Source: Pseudarthrobacter sp. L1SW (GTDB lineage: Bacteria > Actinomycetota > Actinomycetes > Actinomycetales > Micrococcaceae). Taken from it: a stretch of DNA of 64,000 nt. This document shows, in pieces, positions 55,865 to 64,000 of the stretch. Under the pieces are notes generated by a model. It saw only the letters and a program-made list of their open reading frames with translations. It had not been told where the DNA came from and made no database searches. Location: positions 2,356,001 through 2,420,000 of the forward strand of contig NZ_CP078079.1 in assembly GCF_020809045.1 (NCBI RefSeq), given 5' to 3'. Position 1 is the stretch's first letter; each line of letters begins with the position of its first letter. The translations under genes were made by a program, and so were the position numbers.

Positions 55865-57106
55865 ATGACGGCTGTACCCCGCGTGAGCCGCGCCACAGCG
55901 CGGATTTTTTCCCTGCTGCACCCCGGGAGGCAAAAGCTGCCGCGCGACATCAAGGTGATGCTGGCCGCGGCCTTCCTCATTGCCCTTGGATTCGGCCTTG
56001 TTGCGCCCGTGTTGCCACAGTTCGCCACAACCTTCGGCGTGGGAAATACCGAAGCTTCGGTGATCGTGGCGATTTTCGCGTTCATGCGGCTGGTCTTCGC
56101 GCCGGCCGGCGGTGCCCTGATTGGCCGGCTCGGCGAACGGCCCGTCTACGTCATGGGCCTGCTGATCGTGGCTGCCTCCACGGCCGCCTGCGCGTTCGCC
56201 CAGGACTATTGGCAGCTCCTGCTGTTCCGGGGGCTTGGCGGCGCCGGATCGGTGATGTTCACGGTCGCTTCGATGGCACTGGTGGTGCGGCTTGCTCCGC
56301 CGGAGAGCAGGGGCCGCGTTTCCGGCGCCTACGCGTCGGCCTTCCTCATCGGCAATGTCTGCGGCCCGATCGTCGGCGGGATGCTGGCCGGCTTCGGCCT
56401 GCGCGTTCCCTTCCTGGCCTACGCGGCCGCCCTGGTGATGGCCGCCGTCGTGGTCCAGACACAGCTGAGCCATCAGCGCCGGGGCGGCGGGGACAGGCAG
56501 GAACGCGCGCCGGACATGCCGCTGGGCGAAGCGCTGACCATGGGCCCCTACCGGATCGCCCTGCTGTCCAGCTTCGTGAATGGCTGGGCTACTTTTGGAG
56601 TCAGGATGGCCACTGTTCCGCTGTTCGCGGTGGCGGCACTCGGGGCGGGACCCGAGGCGGCCGGGTTTGCGCTGGCGGTCTTTGCCGCCGGGAACGCCGC
56701 AGCCCTCACCTTCTCCGGCCGGCTGGCTGACACCTTGGGCCGCAGGCCCATGATGATTGCCGGCCTGGTTGTTGCCGGGGCCGCCACCGCTGCCATCGGT
56801 TTTACGTCCGGGCTGGGCTGGTTCCTTGCGGCGTCGGCGCTGGCGGGCATCGGCTCCGGCCTCTTCGGCCCTGCCCAGCAGGCCGCCGTCGCAGACGTGA
56901 TCGGCAGCGGCCGCTCCGGGGGCAAGGTCCTGGCCGCCTACCAAATGACGTCCGACGTCGGCGCGATCGTTGGGCCGGTCCTGGCGGGTGTGCTGGCGGA
57001 CCGGCTGGGCTACGGCTGGGCTTTCGGGGTGACCGGCGGCATCATGCTCGTGGCGGCCGCGGGCTGGGCCGCCACCCGCGAAACGCTGCGGGCAGCAAAG
57101 TCCTGA
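55865..57106 (+). CDS. MFS transporter
   Basis: A 413-aa 12-helix major facilitator, DHA1-like drug or sugar efflux type. Motif A-type loop GGALIGRLGERPVYVMG after helix 2, and the repeated RLADTLGRRPMMIAG in the second half. A 70-residue basic loop region (SHQRRGGGDRQERAPD) lies between the halves. ATG 55865 is used, with AAGGA upstream; ATG 55829 is a weaker alternative. Substrate unknown. It interrupts the usual amtB-ftsY order and is divergent from amtB. Confidence 0.85.
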   Translation: MTAVPRVSRATARIFSLLHPGRQKLPRDIKVMLAAAFLIALGFGLVAPVLPQFATTFGVGNTEASVIVAIFAFMRLVFAPAGGALIGRLGERPVYVMGLLIVAASTAACAFAQDYWQLLLFRGLGGAGSVMFTVASMALVVRLAPPESRGRVSGAYASAFLIGNVCGPIVGGMLAGFGLRVPFLAYAAALVMAAVVVQTQLSHQRRGGGDRQERAPDMPLGEALTMGPYRIALLSSFVNGWATFGVRMATVPLFAVAALGAGPEAAGFALAVFAAGNAAALTFSGRLADTLGRRPMMIAGLVVAGAATAAIGFTSGLGWFLAASALAGIGSGLFGPAQQAAVADVIGSGRSGGKVLAAYQMTSDVGAIVGPVLAGVLADRLGYGWAFGVTGGIMLVAAAGWAATRETLRAAKS

Positions 57107-57128
57107 CCGTGGGCCCTGCCCGCTGACG

Positions 57129-57165
57129 AAAACGGCGGCCGCCCCTGTGGGACGGCCGCCGTTTT
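57129..57165. terminator. Bidirectional terminator between the MFS gene and ftsY
   Basis: A perfect 13-bp stem, AAAACGGCGGCCG (57129-57141) with CGGCCGCCGTTTT (57153-57165), with an 11-nt loop; A and T runs serve both sides. Confidence 0.88.
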
Positions 57166-57186
57166 ACACGACGATATGGCGTCGGG

Positions 57187-58395
57187 TCAGTTCAGCAGTG
57201 CGTCCACAAAGGCCTCTGCATCGAAGGGGGCGAGGTCGTCCGCCCCCTCGCCCAGGCCGATCAGCTTGACCGGGACGCCGAGGCTCTTTTGGATGGCGAC
57301 GACGATGCCGCCCTTGGCGGTTCCGTCCAGTTTGGTCAGGACAATGCCCGTGATGTTCACGACTTCCGAGAAGACGCGGGCCTGGTTGAGGCCGTTCTGG
57401 CCGGTGGTGGCATCCAGCACCAGGAGGACCTCGTCCACCTCCGCCAGCTTCTCGATAACGCGCTTGACCTTGCCCAGCTCGTCCATGAGGCCCACCTTGT
57501 TTTGCAGCCGGCCTGCAGTGTCGATCATGACCACATCCACTTCCTGGTCGATGCCGGCCTTGACTGCTTCATAGGCAACGGAGGCAGGATCGGCGCCGTC
57601 GATGTCCGACTTCACAGTCGGTACCCCCACCCGCTGGCCCCAGGTGGCCAGCTGTTCGGCCGCCGCGGCGCGGAAGGTATCCGCAGCGCCGAGGAGGACA
57701 TCCTTGTCCTCCGCCACGAGCACGCGGGCGAGTTTGCCCACGGTGGTGGTCTTTCCCACGCCATTGACGCCCACCACCATCATGACGGCCGGCTTGTCAG
57801 CGTGGCGCTGGACGTTGAGGGTGCGGTCCATGGTGGGGTCCACGAGCTTGATGAGCTCTTCGCGGAGCAGCTCTTTGACCTGCTCCGGGGTCCGGGTGCC
57901 CAGGACCTTGACCCGTTCGCGGAGGGCGTCCACGAGCTGCATGGTGGGTTCGGTGCCCAGGTCCGCCAGCAGGAGGGTTTCCTCCACCTCGTCCCACACG
58001 TTCTCGTCGATCTTGTCGCTTGAGAGCAGGGCCAGGAGCCCCTTGCCCATGATGTTGTTGGACCGGACCAGGCGCTCGCGCAGCCGGACCAGCCGGCCGG
58101 CCACGGGAAGCGGTGTCTCCACCGGAATGACTTCCAGCCCGGCCGCGGTGTCCGGGACCTCGGCGGTTTCCAGCCCCGCCAGGTCCACGCCGTCCGGGGC
58201 AGTCCGGTCCGCCACGGGGCCGGGCCGGTCCTCCACGGCAGTGCTCCCGCCCCGCGGCAGGACGGGGTCGTTGGCATCGCGCGTGCCAGGGTACCGGGTG
58301 ATGTTCTTCCGGGTCTTCATGAGGACCGGAATCAGCCCGCCAATAACCACCAGGGCAGCAAGAATGGACAGAATTATGGGAAGGATGTCATTCAC
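57187..58395 (-). CDS. ftsY: Signal recognition particle receptor FtsY
   Basis: A 402-aa SRP receptor GTPase. Unlike E. coli FtsY it has an N-terminal transmembrane helix (ILPIILSILAALVVIGGLIP), as in other actinobacteria, then an acidic linker and the NG domain: GVNGVGKTTTVGKLA, DTFRAAAAEQL, IDTAGRLQNK, TKLDGTAKGG, and C-terminal GLGEGADDLAPFD. GTG start. Follows smc on the same strand, 75 bp apart. Confidence 0.96.
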   Translation of the reverse strand: MNDILPIILSILAALVVIGGLIPVLMKTRKNITRYPGTRDANDPVLPRGGSTAVEDRPGPVADRTAPDGVDLAGLETAEVPDTAAGLEVIPVETPLPVAGRLVRLRERLVRSNNIMGKGLLALLSSDKIDENVWDEVEETLLLADLGTEPTMQLVDALRERVKVLGTRTPEQVKELLREELIKLVDPTMDRTLNVQRHADKPAVMMVVGVNGVGKTTTVGKLARVLVAEDKDVLLGAADTFRAAAAEQLATWGQRVGVPTVKSDIDGADPASVAYEAVKAGIDQEVDVVMIDTAGRLQNKVGLMDELGKVKRVIEKLAEVDEVLLVLDATTGQNGLNQARVFSEVVNITGIVLTKLDGTAKGGIVVAIQKSLGVPVKLIGLGEGADDLAPFDAEAFVDALLN

Positions 58396-58470
58396 TCCCC
58401 TAGCTTCTCATACGCACCGGGGGCCTTCCGGGGGCGGGCGTGCAGTTGACCTGCCGTTACACCCGGCCGG

Positions 58471-61400
58471 TCATACGTCGGCCCCGAGCCGCTGGCTGAT
58501 CACCGTGGAGACGCCGTCGCCCCGCATGGTGACTCCGTACAGCGCGTCCGCCACTTCCATGGTCCGCTTCTGGTGGGTGATGACGATGAGCTGGCTGGAT
58601 TCCCGGAGTTCCTCAAAGATGGTGATGAGCCGGCCCAGGTTGGTGTCATCCAGGGCAGCTTCCACCTCGTCCATGACGTAGAAGGGCGAGGGCCGTGCTT
58701 TGAAGATCGCCACCAGCAGAGCCACCGCGGTCAGCGAGCGTTCCCCGCCGGACAGGAGCGAGAGCCGCTTGATCTTCTTTCCGGCCGGACGCGCCTCCAC
58801 CTCGATTCCGGTGGTGAGCATGTCGGCGGGGTCGGTGAGCACCAGCCGCCCCTCACCGCCCGGGAAGAGCCGGGCGAAGACCCTGGTGAACTGGGCCTGG
58901 GTGTCTTCGAAGGCCTCGGTGAAGACGCGCTGGACGCGGTCATCCACCTCCTTGATGATGTCCAGCAGGTCCTTCCGGCTGGCCTTCAGGTCCTCAAGCT
59001 GGGTGCTGAGGAACTGATGGCGCTCCTCCAGCGCGGCGAATTCCTCCAGCGCCAGGGGGTTCACCCGGCCCAGGCTGGCGAGGTCCCGTTCGGCCTTCCG
59101 CAGCCGCTTCTCCTGCTCTTCGCGGACGTACGGCTTTCCCTCGACGATCTCCGAGCCGGCGTCGTCCACCGGAGCGCGGAGGGCCGCCCATTTGTCGCCG
59201 CTTTCCTCGGCCGGAACCGGAACGGGAACGTCCGGGCCGTACTCGGCCACCAAGGCGTCCGGGGTTATTCCCAGTTCGTCGATGGAGCGGGTTTCCAGCG
59301 CTTCGATCCGCGCCCTTTGCTGGGCGCGGGCGAGTTCGTCGCGGTGGACGTTGTCCGTGAGGTCGGCCAGTTCCCGCGCCAGGAGTTCATTGGCGGTCCG
59401 GACCTCCCCGAGGGCCTGGTCACGCTGCTCCCGGTTTTCTTCGGCAAGGTCGCGTTCATGCCGCGCCAGGTCCACGGACACGTCAACGTGGCGGAGTGCC
59501 AGGCCGACGGCGGCGGACACGGCGGCCGCGCGGCGCGCCTGGATGCGGCGCACGCGCGCGCGCTCGGCGGCTTCCTCCCGGGCCCGGCGCTCCGTGGCGG
59601 CGGCCCGTTCCAGTGATGCCACGCGGTTCCTGGTGGCAGAGAGCTGCTCCTCGGCGCTGCGAAGCGCCAGGCGTGCCTCAACCTCCGCGGCCCGTGCGTG
59701 GGCCGCAGCCTGGGCCAGGGCGTCGCGGTGGTCAGTTGACGGCTCCTGCTCCGCAGGCGCTTCCTGTGCTGCCGCCAGGCGTGCGGCCACGGCGGCGAGC
59801 GCCTCCTCCTCTGCCGCCACGTTGTCCTCGGCCCTGGCCAGCGACGCCGCCAGGCGGTCGCTTTCGCCGACGGCGCTGCGGAGTAGGGAGTTCAGGTGGC
59901 CGAGGCGTTCCGCCACCGCGGCGAGCTTGGCGTCGGATTCGTGCAGTCTGTCCAGCGCGGCATCGGCCTGTTCCTGCACCTCCGTCCGCTTTGCCTCGGC
60001 AGCGGCAAGGGCGAACCTGTTCCGCTCCAGGCCTGCCGTGACCTCCGCAAGCCGGCTCTCGGCGTCGTCCACTGCCGCCTGCACCTCAAGGAGGGACGGC
60101 GCCTTGGCCGAGCCGCCCGTGGCTGACAGTGCGGTGAAGACATCCCCGGCGGTAGTGACGGCCGTCAGCCCGGGATGTTCCGCCACCAGGGCGGACGCTG
60201 CCCGGATGTCGGGGACGACGGCGGTGCGGGCCAACAGGGACGCAACCAGGCCTGCGTAGGAGGTGCCGCTGCTGGTGAGGGCCCCCGCCCAGCGCGCGCC
60301 TGTGGGGAGGGACGCGCCAAAGTCGGCTTGGTGTCCGGCCGTGGCCCCCGCCGGTTCGAGGAGCAGTGACGCCCGCCCGGCGTCGTCATCCTTGAGGAGC
60401 TGGAGCACGGCCGTTGCCGCCTCCGCATCCCGGACCACGATTGCCTCGGAGGCCTCCCCCAAGGCCGCGGCTATCGCCGTCTCAAAGCCGGCTTCCACCG
60501 TGATTCCGGCCGCCAAGGTACCAAGGATTCCATCGAGGCCGGCGTGCAGCGCGTGCCTCGCCCCGTCCTTCCGTTCGAGGCCCAGCTTCAATGCGTCCCG
60601 GCGCGCCGCCAGCGCATCCCGCTTCCGTACCCCCTCGCTGACGGCTGACTTCAGGCCGGCGATTTCCTGGACCACTGCGTCAAGGGCATCACTGGCGGCC
60701 TCGTAATCGGCGTCAAGGGATTCCTCTCCCTCTTCCACACCGGCCACCTGGTTTTCCAGTGCCGTGAATTCGGCCTGGGCACGTGCCCGGCGCTCGGTCC
60801 CGGCGGCAAGGGATTCACGAAGCCTTCCCAGTTCCGCCTGGGCGGACTCAACGCGGGACCTCGCCGCCGCAACCTGGCCCGCCAGCCGGGCCAGCCCTTC
60901 GCGCCGGTCAGCCGCCGCCCTCAGCTCCGCGGTGAGCCGCTTGTCCTCTTCGAGCGCGGCACGCTCGGCCCCGGCTTTTGCCGCGCTGGCGGTGTCCAAG
61001 GCGGCTCGCCGGTCAAGGATGCTGCGCTCAAGCTCGGCGAGCTCCTCGCGGACCCTGGCTGCCTGGCGCTCCAGTTGTTCCGGATCCCGGCCCGACGGCG
61101 GCGCCTCCACGGACCCCAGGAGGCGGCTGCGGTCCTGGGCCAGGGAGCCGAGTGAACGCAGCCGCTCCCTAGCGGCGGACAGCCGGTACCAGGCGTCCCT
61201 TGCGGCATTCAGCCGGGGGGTCGCAACAGCAGCCAGTTGCTCCAGTTCAGCCTGCTGGCGGCGGCCGGCCTCGAGCTGCTGGCCGGCGAGGGCCCGCCGT
61301 TCCTTTAGGGCAGCCTCGTCCGCCACGTCCTGTTCAAGTGCCAACTGGAGCTGCACCAGGTCATCGGCCAGCAGGCGGGCACGGGCATCGCGGACATCGA

Positions 61401-62058
61401 ACTGGACCCGCTGGGCCCGGCGGGCCACTTCCGCCTGTTTCCCCAACGGGGTGAGCTGGCGCCGGATTTCTCCGGTGAGGTCCGTGAGGCGCTGCAGGTT
61501 TGCCTGCATGGCCTCCAGTTTGCGCACCGTCCGTTCCTTGCGCCGGCGGTGCTTCAGGATGCCGGCGGCTTCCTCGATAAAGCCCCGCCGGTCCTCCGGC
61601 GTGGCATGGAGGACGCGGTCCAGCTGTCCTTGGCCGACGATGACGTGCATCTCGCGGCCCAGGCCGGAATCGGACAGCAGTTCCTGGATGTCCAGCAGGC
61701 GGCAGCCGGCGCCGTTGATGGCGTATTCGGATCCGCCCGTACGGAACAGCGTCCGCGAAATGGTCACTTCGCTGTACTCGATGGGCAGGGCGCCGTCAGT
61801 GTTGTCAATGGTCAGGGAGACGTGGGCCCGGCCAAGGGGCGGCCGGCCGGACGTACCGGCGAAAATGACGTCCTCCATCTTGCCGCCGCGGAGGGTTTTG
61901 GCCCCCTGCTCGCCCATGACCCACGCCAGGGCGTCCACCACGTTGGACTTCCCGGAGCCGTTGGGGCCAACCACCGCGGTGACCCCTGGCTCGAAATTGA
62001 AGGTGGTGGCGGACGCGAATGACTTGAACCCCCGGACGGTCAGGCTTTTGAGGTGCAA
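58471..62058 (-). CDS. smc: Chromosome segregation protein SMC
   Basis: A 1195-aa SMC ATPase. Walker A in GPNGSGKSNVVDALAWVMGE near the N-terminus, two coiled-coil arms of several hundred residues, a hinge region around residues 510-640 (DGILGTLAAGITVEAGFETA), ABC signature LSLLSGGERSLTAVAL and Walker B FYVMDEVEAALDD near the C-terminus. TTG start at 62058 with AGGAG 11 nt upstream. The coiled coil is Ala- and Arg-rich, as expected in high-G+C genomes. Confidence 0.97.
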   Translation of the reverse strand: MHLKSLTVRGFKSFASATTFNFEPGVTAVVGPNGSGKSNVVDALAWVMGEQGAKTLRGGKMEDVIFAGTSGRPPLGRAHVSLTIDNTDGALPIEYSEVTISRTLFRTGGSEYAINGAGCRLLDIQELLSDSGLGREMHVIVGQGQLDRVLHATPEDRRGFIEEAAGILKHRRRKERTVRKLEAMQANLQRLTDLTGEIRRQLTPLGKQAEVARRAQRVQFDVRDARARLLADDLVQLQLALEQDVADEAALKERRALAGQQLEAGRRQQAELEQLAAVATPRLNAARDAWYRLSAARERLRSLGSLAQDRSRLLGSVEAPPSGRDPEQLERQAARVREELAELERSILDRRAALDTASAAKAGAERAALEEDKRLTAELRAAADRREGLARLAGQVAAARSRVESAQAELGRLRESLAAGTERRARAQAEFTALENQVAGVEEGEESLDADYEAASDALDAVVQEIAGLKSAVSEGVRKRDALAARRDALKLGLERKDGARHALHAGLDGILGTLAAGITVEAGFETAIAAALGEASEAIVVRDAEAATAVLQLLKDDDAGRASLLLEPAGATAGHQADFGASLPTGARWAGALTSSGTSYAGLVASLLARTAVVPDIRAASALVAEHPGLTAVTTAGDVFTALSATGGSAKAPSLLEVQAAVDDAESRLAEVTAGLERNRFALAAAEAKRTEVQEQADAALDRLHESDAKLAAVAERLGHLNSLLRSAVGESDRLAASLARAEDNVAAEEEALAAVAARLAAAQEAPAEQEPSTDHRDALAQAAAHARAAEVEARLALRSAEEQLSATRNRVASLERAAATERRAREEAAERARVRRIQARRAAAVSAAVGLALRHVDVSVDLARHERDLAEENREQRDQALGEVRTANELLARELADLTDNVHRDELARAQQRARIEALETRSIDELGITPDALVAEYGPDVPVPVPAEESGDKWAALRAPVDDAGSEIVEGKPYVREEQEKRLRKAERDLASLGRVNPLALEEFAALEERHQFLSTQLEDLKASRKDLLDIIKEVDDRVQRVFTEAFEDTQAQFTRVFARLFPGGEGRLVLTDPADMLTTGIEVEARPAGKKIKRLSLLSGGERSLTAVALLVAIFKARPSPFYVMDEVEAALDDTNLGRLITIFEELRESSQLIVITHQKRTMEVADALYGVTMRGDGVSTVISQRLGADV

Positions 62059-62168
62059 GGCTTTTCGGATCTCCTGAGTGGCTGAGGCGGCTGCTTCGCT
62101 GTCCTAAATCTAGCGGGTTCCGGCGCAAAGTCCGGGATTCGGCCCTGCCGTGGAGTCCTCCGCGGCGC

Positions 62169-63149
62169 CTACCAACGGCCGTTCCGGGGACGCGGCTGGC
62201 AGACGGGGCACGTGTGCGAGGACCTGTTCATGAACTGCTCGCGGCGGATGACGGCGTGGATTCCCGCTGCGGCGCAGCGTTTGCAGGCCTGACCTTCCCT
62301 GCCATAGACATTGAGGGACCGGTCAAAGTATCCGGAGGCACCGTTGACGTTCACGTACAACGAGTCGAAGCTCGTTCCGCCGGCAGCAAGCGCGTCCAGC
62401 ATGACCTCCCGGGCGCTGGCGAGCACCCTTTCGGCATCGGCACGGCGCAGGGTGTCCGTGGGGCGGGCGTAGTGGAGCCGCGCCCACCACAGCGCTTCGT
62501 CGGCGTAGATGTTCCCGATTCCCGAGACCAGTCCCTGGTCCAGCAGGGCCCGCTTCAGGCCGGTCTTGCGCTTGCGGAGGCGCCGGTAGAAAAGGTCGAA
62601 GGAGAAGGCGGGGTCCAGGGGGTCCCGCGCGATGTGCGACGCTTCCTCAGCAATCAAGGGCAAGGGTGATTCGGCAAGGCCGCCGGGGCCGCCGTCGTCC
62701 GTGGGGACCATCGCCGTGACAAACAGTCCGCCAAAGATCCGCTGGTCCACGAACCTGAGCTGTTCGGGCATGCCGTCACTGGCGTTGAGCCTGAAACGGA
62801 CTTTCAGGTGCTTTTCGTCCGGAACCTCCCGGTCCTGCATCAGGAGCTGGCCGCTCATCCCCAGGTGGGCCATGAGGGCAACGCGCGGACGGTCCATGGT
62901 TGGCACCGGCGCGGCTCCGGCGACGCCACCCCCGTTGCCGGCTTCCAGAAGCGGCATCCACAAGAACTTGCCCCGCCGGACGACGTCTGCGACCGTGGCG
63001 CCTTCCAGGTTCCCGGTGAAGTCCTCCACACCCAGGGCGTGGCGGCGCACGGACCTCGGATCAAGGACCTCCACGGAGGTGATGGTCCGGCCGCGGACCC
63101 AGCTCACCAGGCCGCGGCGGACCACCTCAACTTCGGGAAGTTCGGGCAC
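62169..63149 (-). CDS. mutM: Formamidopyrimidine-DNA glycosylase
   Basis: A 326-aa DNA glycosylase/AP lyase removing 8-oxoguanine. N-terminal [13 protein letters not shown] supplies the catalytic Pro2 and Glu3; [20 protein letters not shown] is the H2TH motif; the C-terminal zinc finger has CKRCAAAGI and CPVCQ. It is longer than E. coli MutM (269 aa) owing to inserts around residues 80-95 and 150-165. GTG 63149 is chosen: it is the codon for the N-terminal residue before the required Pro. It lies 4 nt after the rnc stop. Confidence 0.96.
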   Translation of the reverse strand: MPELPEVEVVRRGLVSWVRGRTITSVEVLDPRSVRRHALGVEDFTGNLEGATVADVVRRGKFLWMPLLEAGNGGGVAGAAPVPTMDRPRVALMAHLGMSGQLLMQDREVPDEKHLKVRFRLNASDGMPEQLRFVDQRIFGGLFVTAMVPTDDGGPGGLAESPLPLIAEEASHIARDPLDPAFSFDLFYRRLRKRKTGLKRALLDQGLVSGIGNIYADEALWWARLHYARPTDTLRRADAERVLASAREVMLDALAAGGTSFDSLYVNVNGASGYFDRSLNVYGREGQACKRCAAAGIHAVIRREQFMNRSSHTCPVCQPRPRNGRW

Positions 63150-63153
63150 GGCG

Positions 63154-63879
63154 CTACTTGGCGGGGACGGAACCGGCGGACTTTTTTGCCCCCGCTGCGG
63201 CCCCGGTAAGCACCCGCCACGCGTCGGCGGCCGCTTCCTGCTCCGCTTCCTTCTTCGAGTGGCCGGAACCCTTGCCATAGGCGGTGCCGCCGACGTGGAG
63301 GACGGCGGTGAACGTGCGGGCATGGTCCGGCCCCGAGCCGTCCACGGCGTAGTGGATGGTTCCGAGCTGGCGGCTGGCCGCGAGTTCCTGGATGCTGGTC
63401 TTCCAGTCCGTTCCCGCGCCGAGGGCGGCCGCATCCTTCAGCAGGGGACCGATCAGGCGCATCACCAGCTGGCGCGCTGTTTCGATGTCGTTGGACACGT
63501 AGGTGGCCCCGATCAGGGCTTCCATAGTGTCAGCCAGGATGGAGGCCTTGTTGTTGCCATGGGTGAGCTTCTCGCCCTGTCCAAGGTAGATGTAGTCCCC
63601 GATGCCCAGGCTGCGTCCGATGCCGGCCAGCGCACGGGTGCTGACGACGGCGGAGCGCCGCTTGGCGAGCTCGCCTTCGGGCAGTTCCGGGTTGTCCCGG
63701 TACAGCGCGTCGGTCACGGAGAACCCCAGGATGGAATCACCCAGGAATTCGAGCCGCTCGTTGGTGGGTATGCCGCCGTTTTCGTAGGCGTAGGAACGGT
63801 GTGTGAGCGCAAGACGAAGCGTCCCGGCGTCAATAGAGACACCGAGACGCTTCAGAAGCTCTTCAGTTGAAGACATCAT
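63154..63879 (-). CDS. rnc: Ribonuclease III
   Basis: A 241-aa double-stranded-RNA endonuclease for rRNA processing. Signature [20 protein letters not shown] with catalytic E and D, second acidic cluster in [15 protein letters not shown], and a C-terminal dsRBD ([16 protein letters not shown] ... [18 protein letters not shown]). Two consecutive ATGs (63879, 63876); the first is used. It starts 18 nt after the rpmF stop. Confidence 0.96.
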   Translation of the reverse strand: MMSSTEELLKRLGVSIDAGTLRLALTHRSYAYENGGIPTNERLEFLGDSILGFSVTDALYRDNPELPEGELAKRRSAVVSTRALAGIGRSLGIGDYIYLGQGEKLTHGNNKASILADTMEALIGATYVSNDIETARQLVMRLIGPLLKDAAALGAGTDWKTSIQELAASRQLGTIHYAVDGSGPDHARTFTAVLHVGGTAYGKGSGHSKKEAEQEAAADAWRVLTGAAAGAKKSAGSVPAK

Positions 63880-63897
63880 GTCAGCCTGAGTGGCCGA

Positions 63898-64000
63898 TTA
63901 GACGTCCGCGACCTTGCGTCCCTTGTACTCAAGGAACAGCGCAGTGCCGGCCGAGTCGGTGACAACCTTTGCCTGGTGCGGCAGGCTGTAGGTGACCTGG
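63898..64000 (-). CDS. rpmF: 50S ribosomal protein L32 (C-terminal part, cut by window edge)
   Basis: Minus-strand frame ending in TAA at 63898-63900 encodes VTYSLPHQAKVVTDSAGTAL and on to YKGRKVADV, matching the C-terminal half of actinobacterial L32. The start lies outside the window. rpmF-rnc-mutM-smc-ftsY is the classical actinobacterial order. Confidence 0.92.
   Translation of the reverse strand, partial: QVTYSLPHQAKVVTDSAGTALFLEYKGRKVADV

Overview
The window is chromosomal DNA from a high-G+C actinobacterium. Gene content and protein style point to Micrococcaceae (Arthrobacter or Pseudarthrobacter type). Indicators are the 395-aa class I xylose isomerase, the many GTG/TTG starts, and gene orders known from actinobacteria (ahpE-DUF3052 divergent from aceE-fasR-fabD-fabH-acpP-fabF; rpmF-rnc-mutM-smc-ftsY-amtB-glnB ... 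ffh ... rpsP-khpA-rimM-trmD-rplS-lepB-rnhB-DUF2469-yraN-comM-dprA-xerC). I see no phage, transposase, CRISPR array or plasmid gene. This is a mainly housekeeping region with a few accessory inserts.

Left third (1-25,900). A tRNA-Arg is followed by a D-xylose module: a divergent ROK repressor and xylA-xylB, with a promoter and overlapping operator between them. Next comes a LacI-family regulator beside a decayed Gfo/Idh/MocA oxidoreductase, then an aldose 1-epimerase with a LacI-type operator. Single-gene units follow: AlkD-like DNA repair, a membrane protein, an MptB-like mannosyltransferase, oligoribonuclease, tRNA-His, peptide deformylase, a secreted HNH nuclease, a large GapB-type GAPDH, TspO, RNase P RNA, YaaA, a coiled-coil 'zinc ribbon' protein that has lost most of its cysteines, Nif3, MsrA, CysK-CysE, and Gnd divergent from a GntR regulator. 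Then come tRNA-Val, a sirtuin, an AhpE-type peroxiredoxin and DUF3052.

Middle (26,000-35,000). Pyruvate dehydrogenase E1 (aceE) supplies acetyl-CoA. Behind it lie a FasR-type regulator and the type II fatty acid synthase genes fabD-fabH-acpP-fabF, preceded by a perfect inverted repeat that may be the FasR site.

Right part (35,000-64,000). A long minus-strand run covers recombination and DNA uptake (xerC, dprA, comM), RNase HII, two adjacent signal peptidases, the ribosomal-protein and tRNA/rRNA-modification cluster, protein targeting (ffh, ftsY), ammonium uptake (amtB, glnB), chromosome organisation (smc), base-excision repair (mutM), rnc and the end of rpmF. Plus-strand insertions interrupt it: thiC with a TPP riboswitch, a zwf paralogue where other actinobacteria carry glnD, and an MFS transporter.

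Most unusual non-coding signals: (i) three copies of a roughly 66-bp near-perfect palindrome at about 8.7, 16.8 and 50.7 kb, with paired compensatory changes between copies and one copy containing a gene's stop codon; (ii) a terminator-like hairpin inside the first codons of a signal peptidase gene; (iii) at least seven genes with a -10 hexamer ending 6-7 nt before the start codon, suggesting leaderless mRNAs; (iv) several clean candidate operators. I did not find an obviously new multi-gene system.
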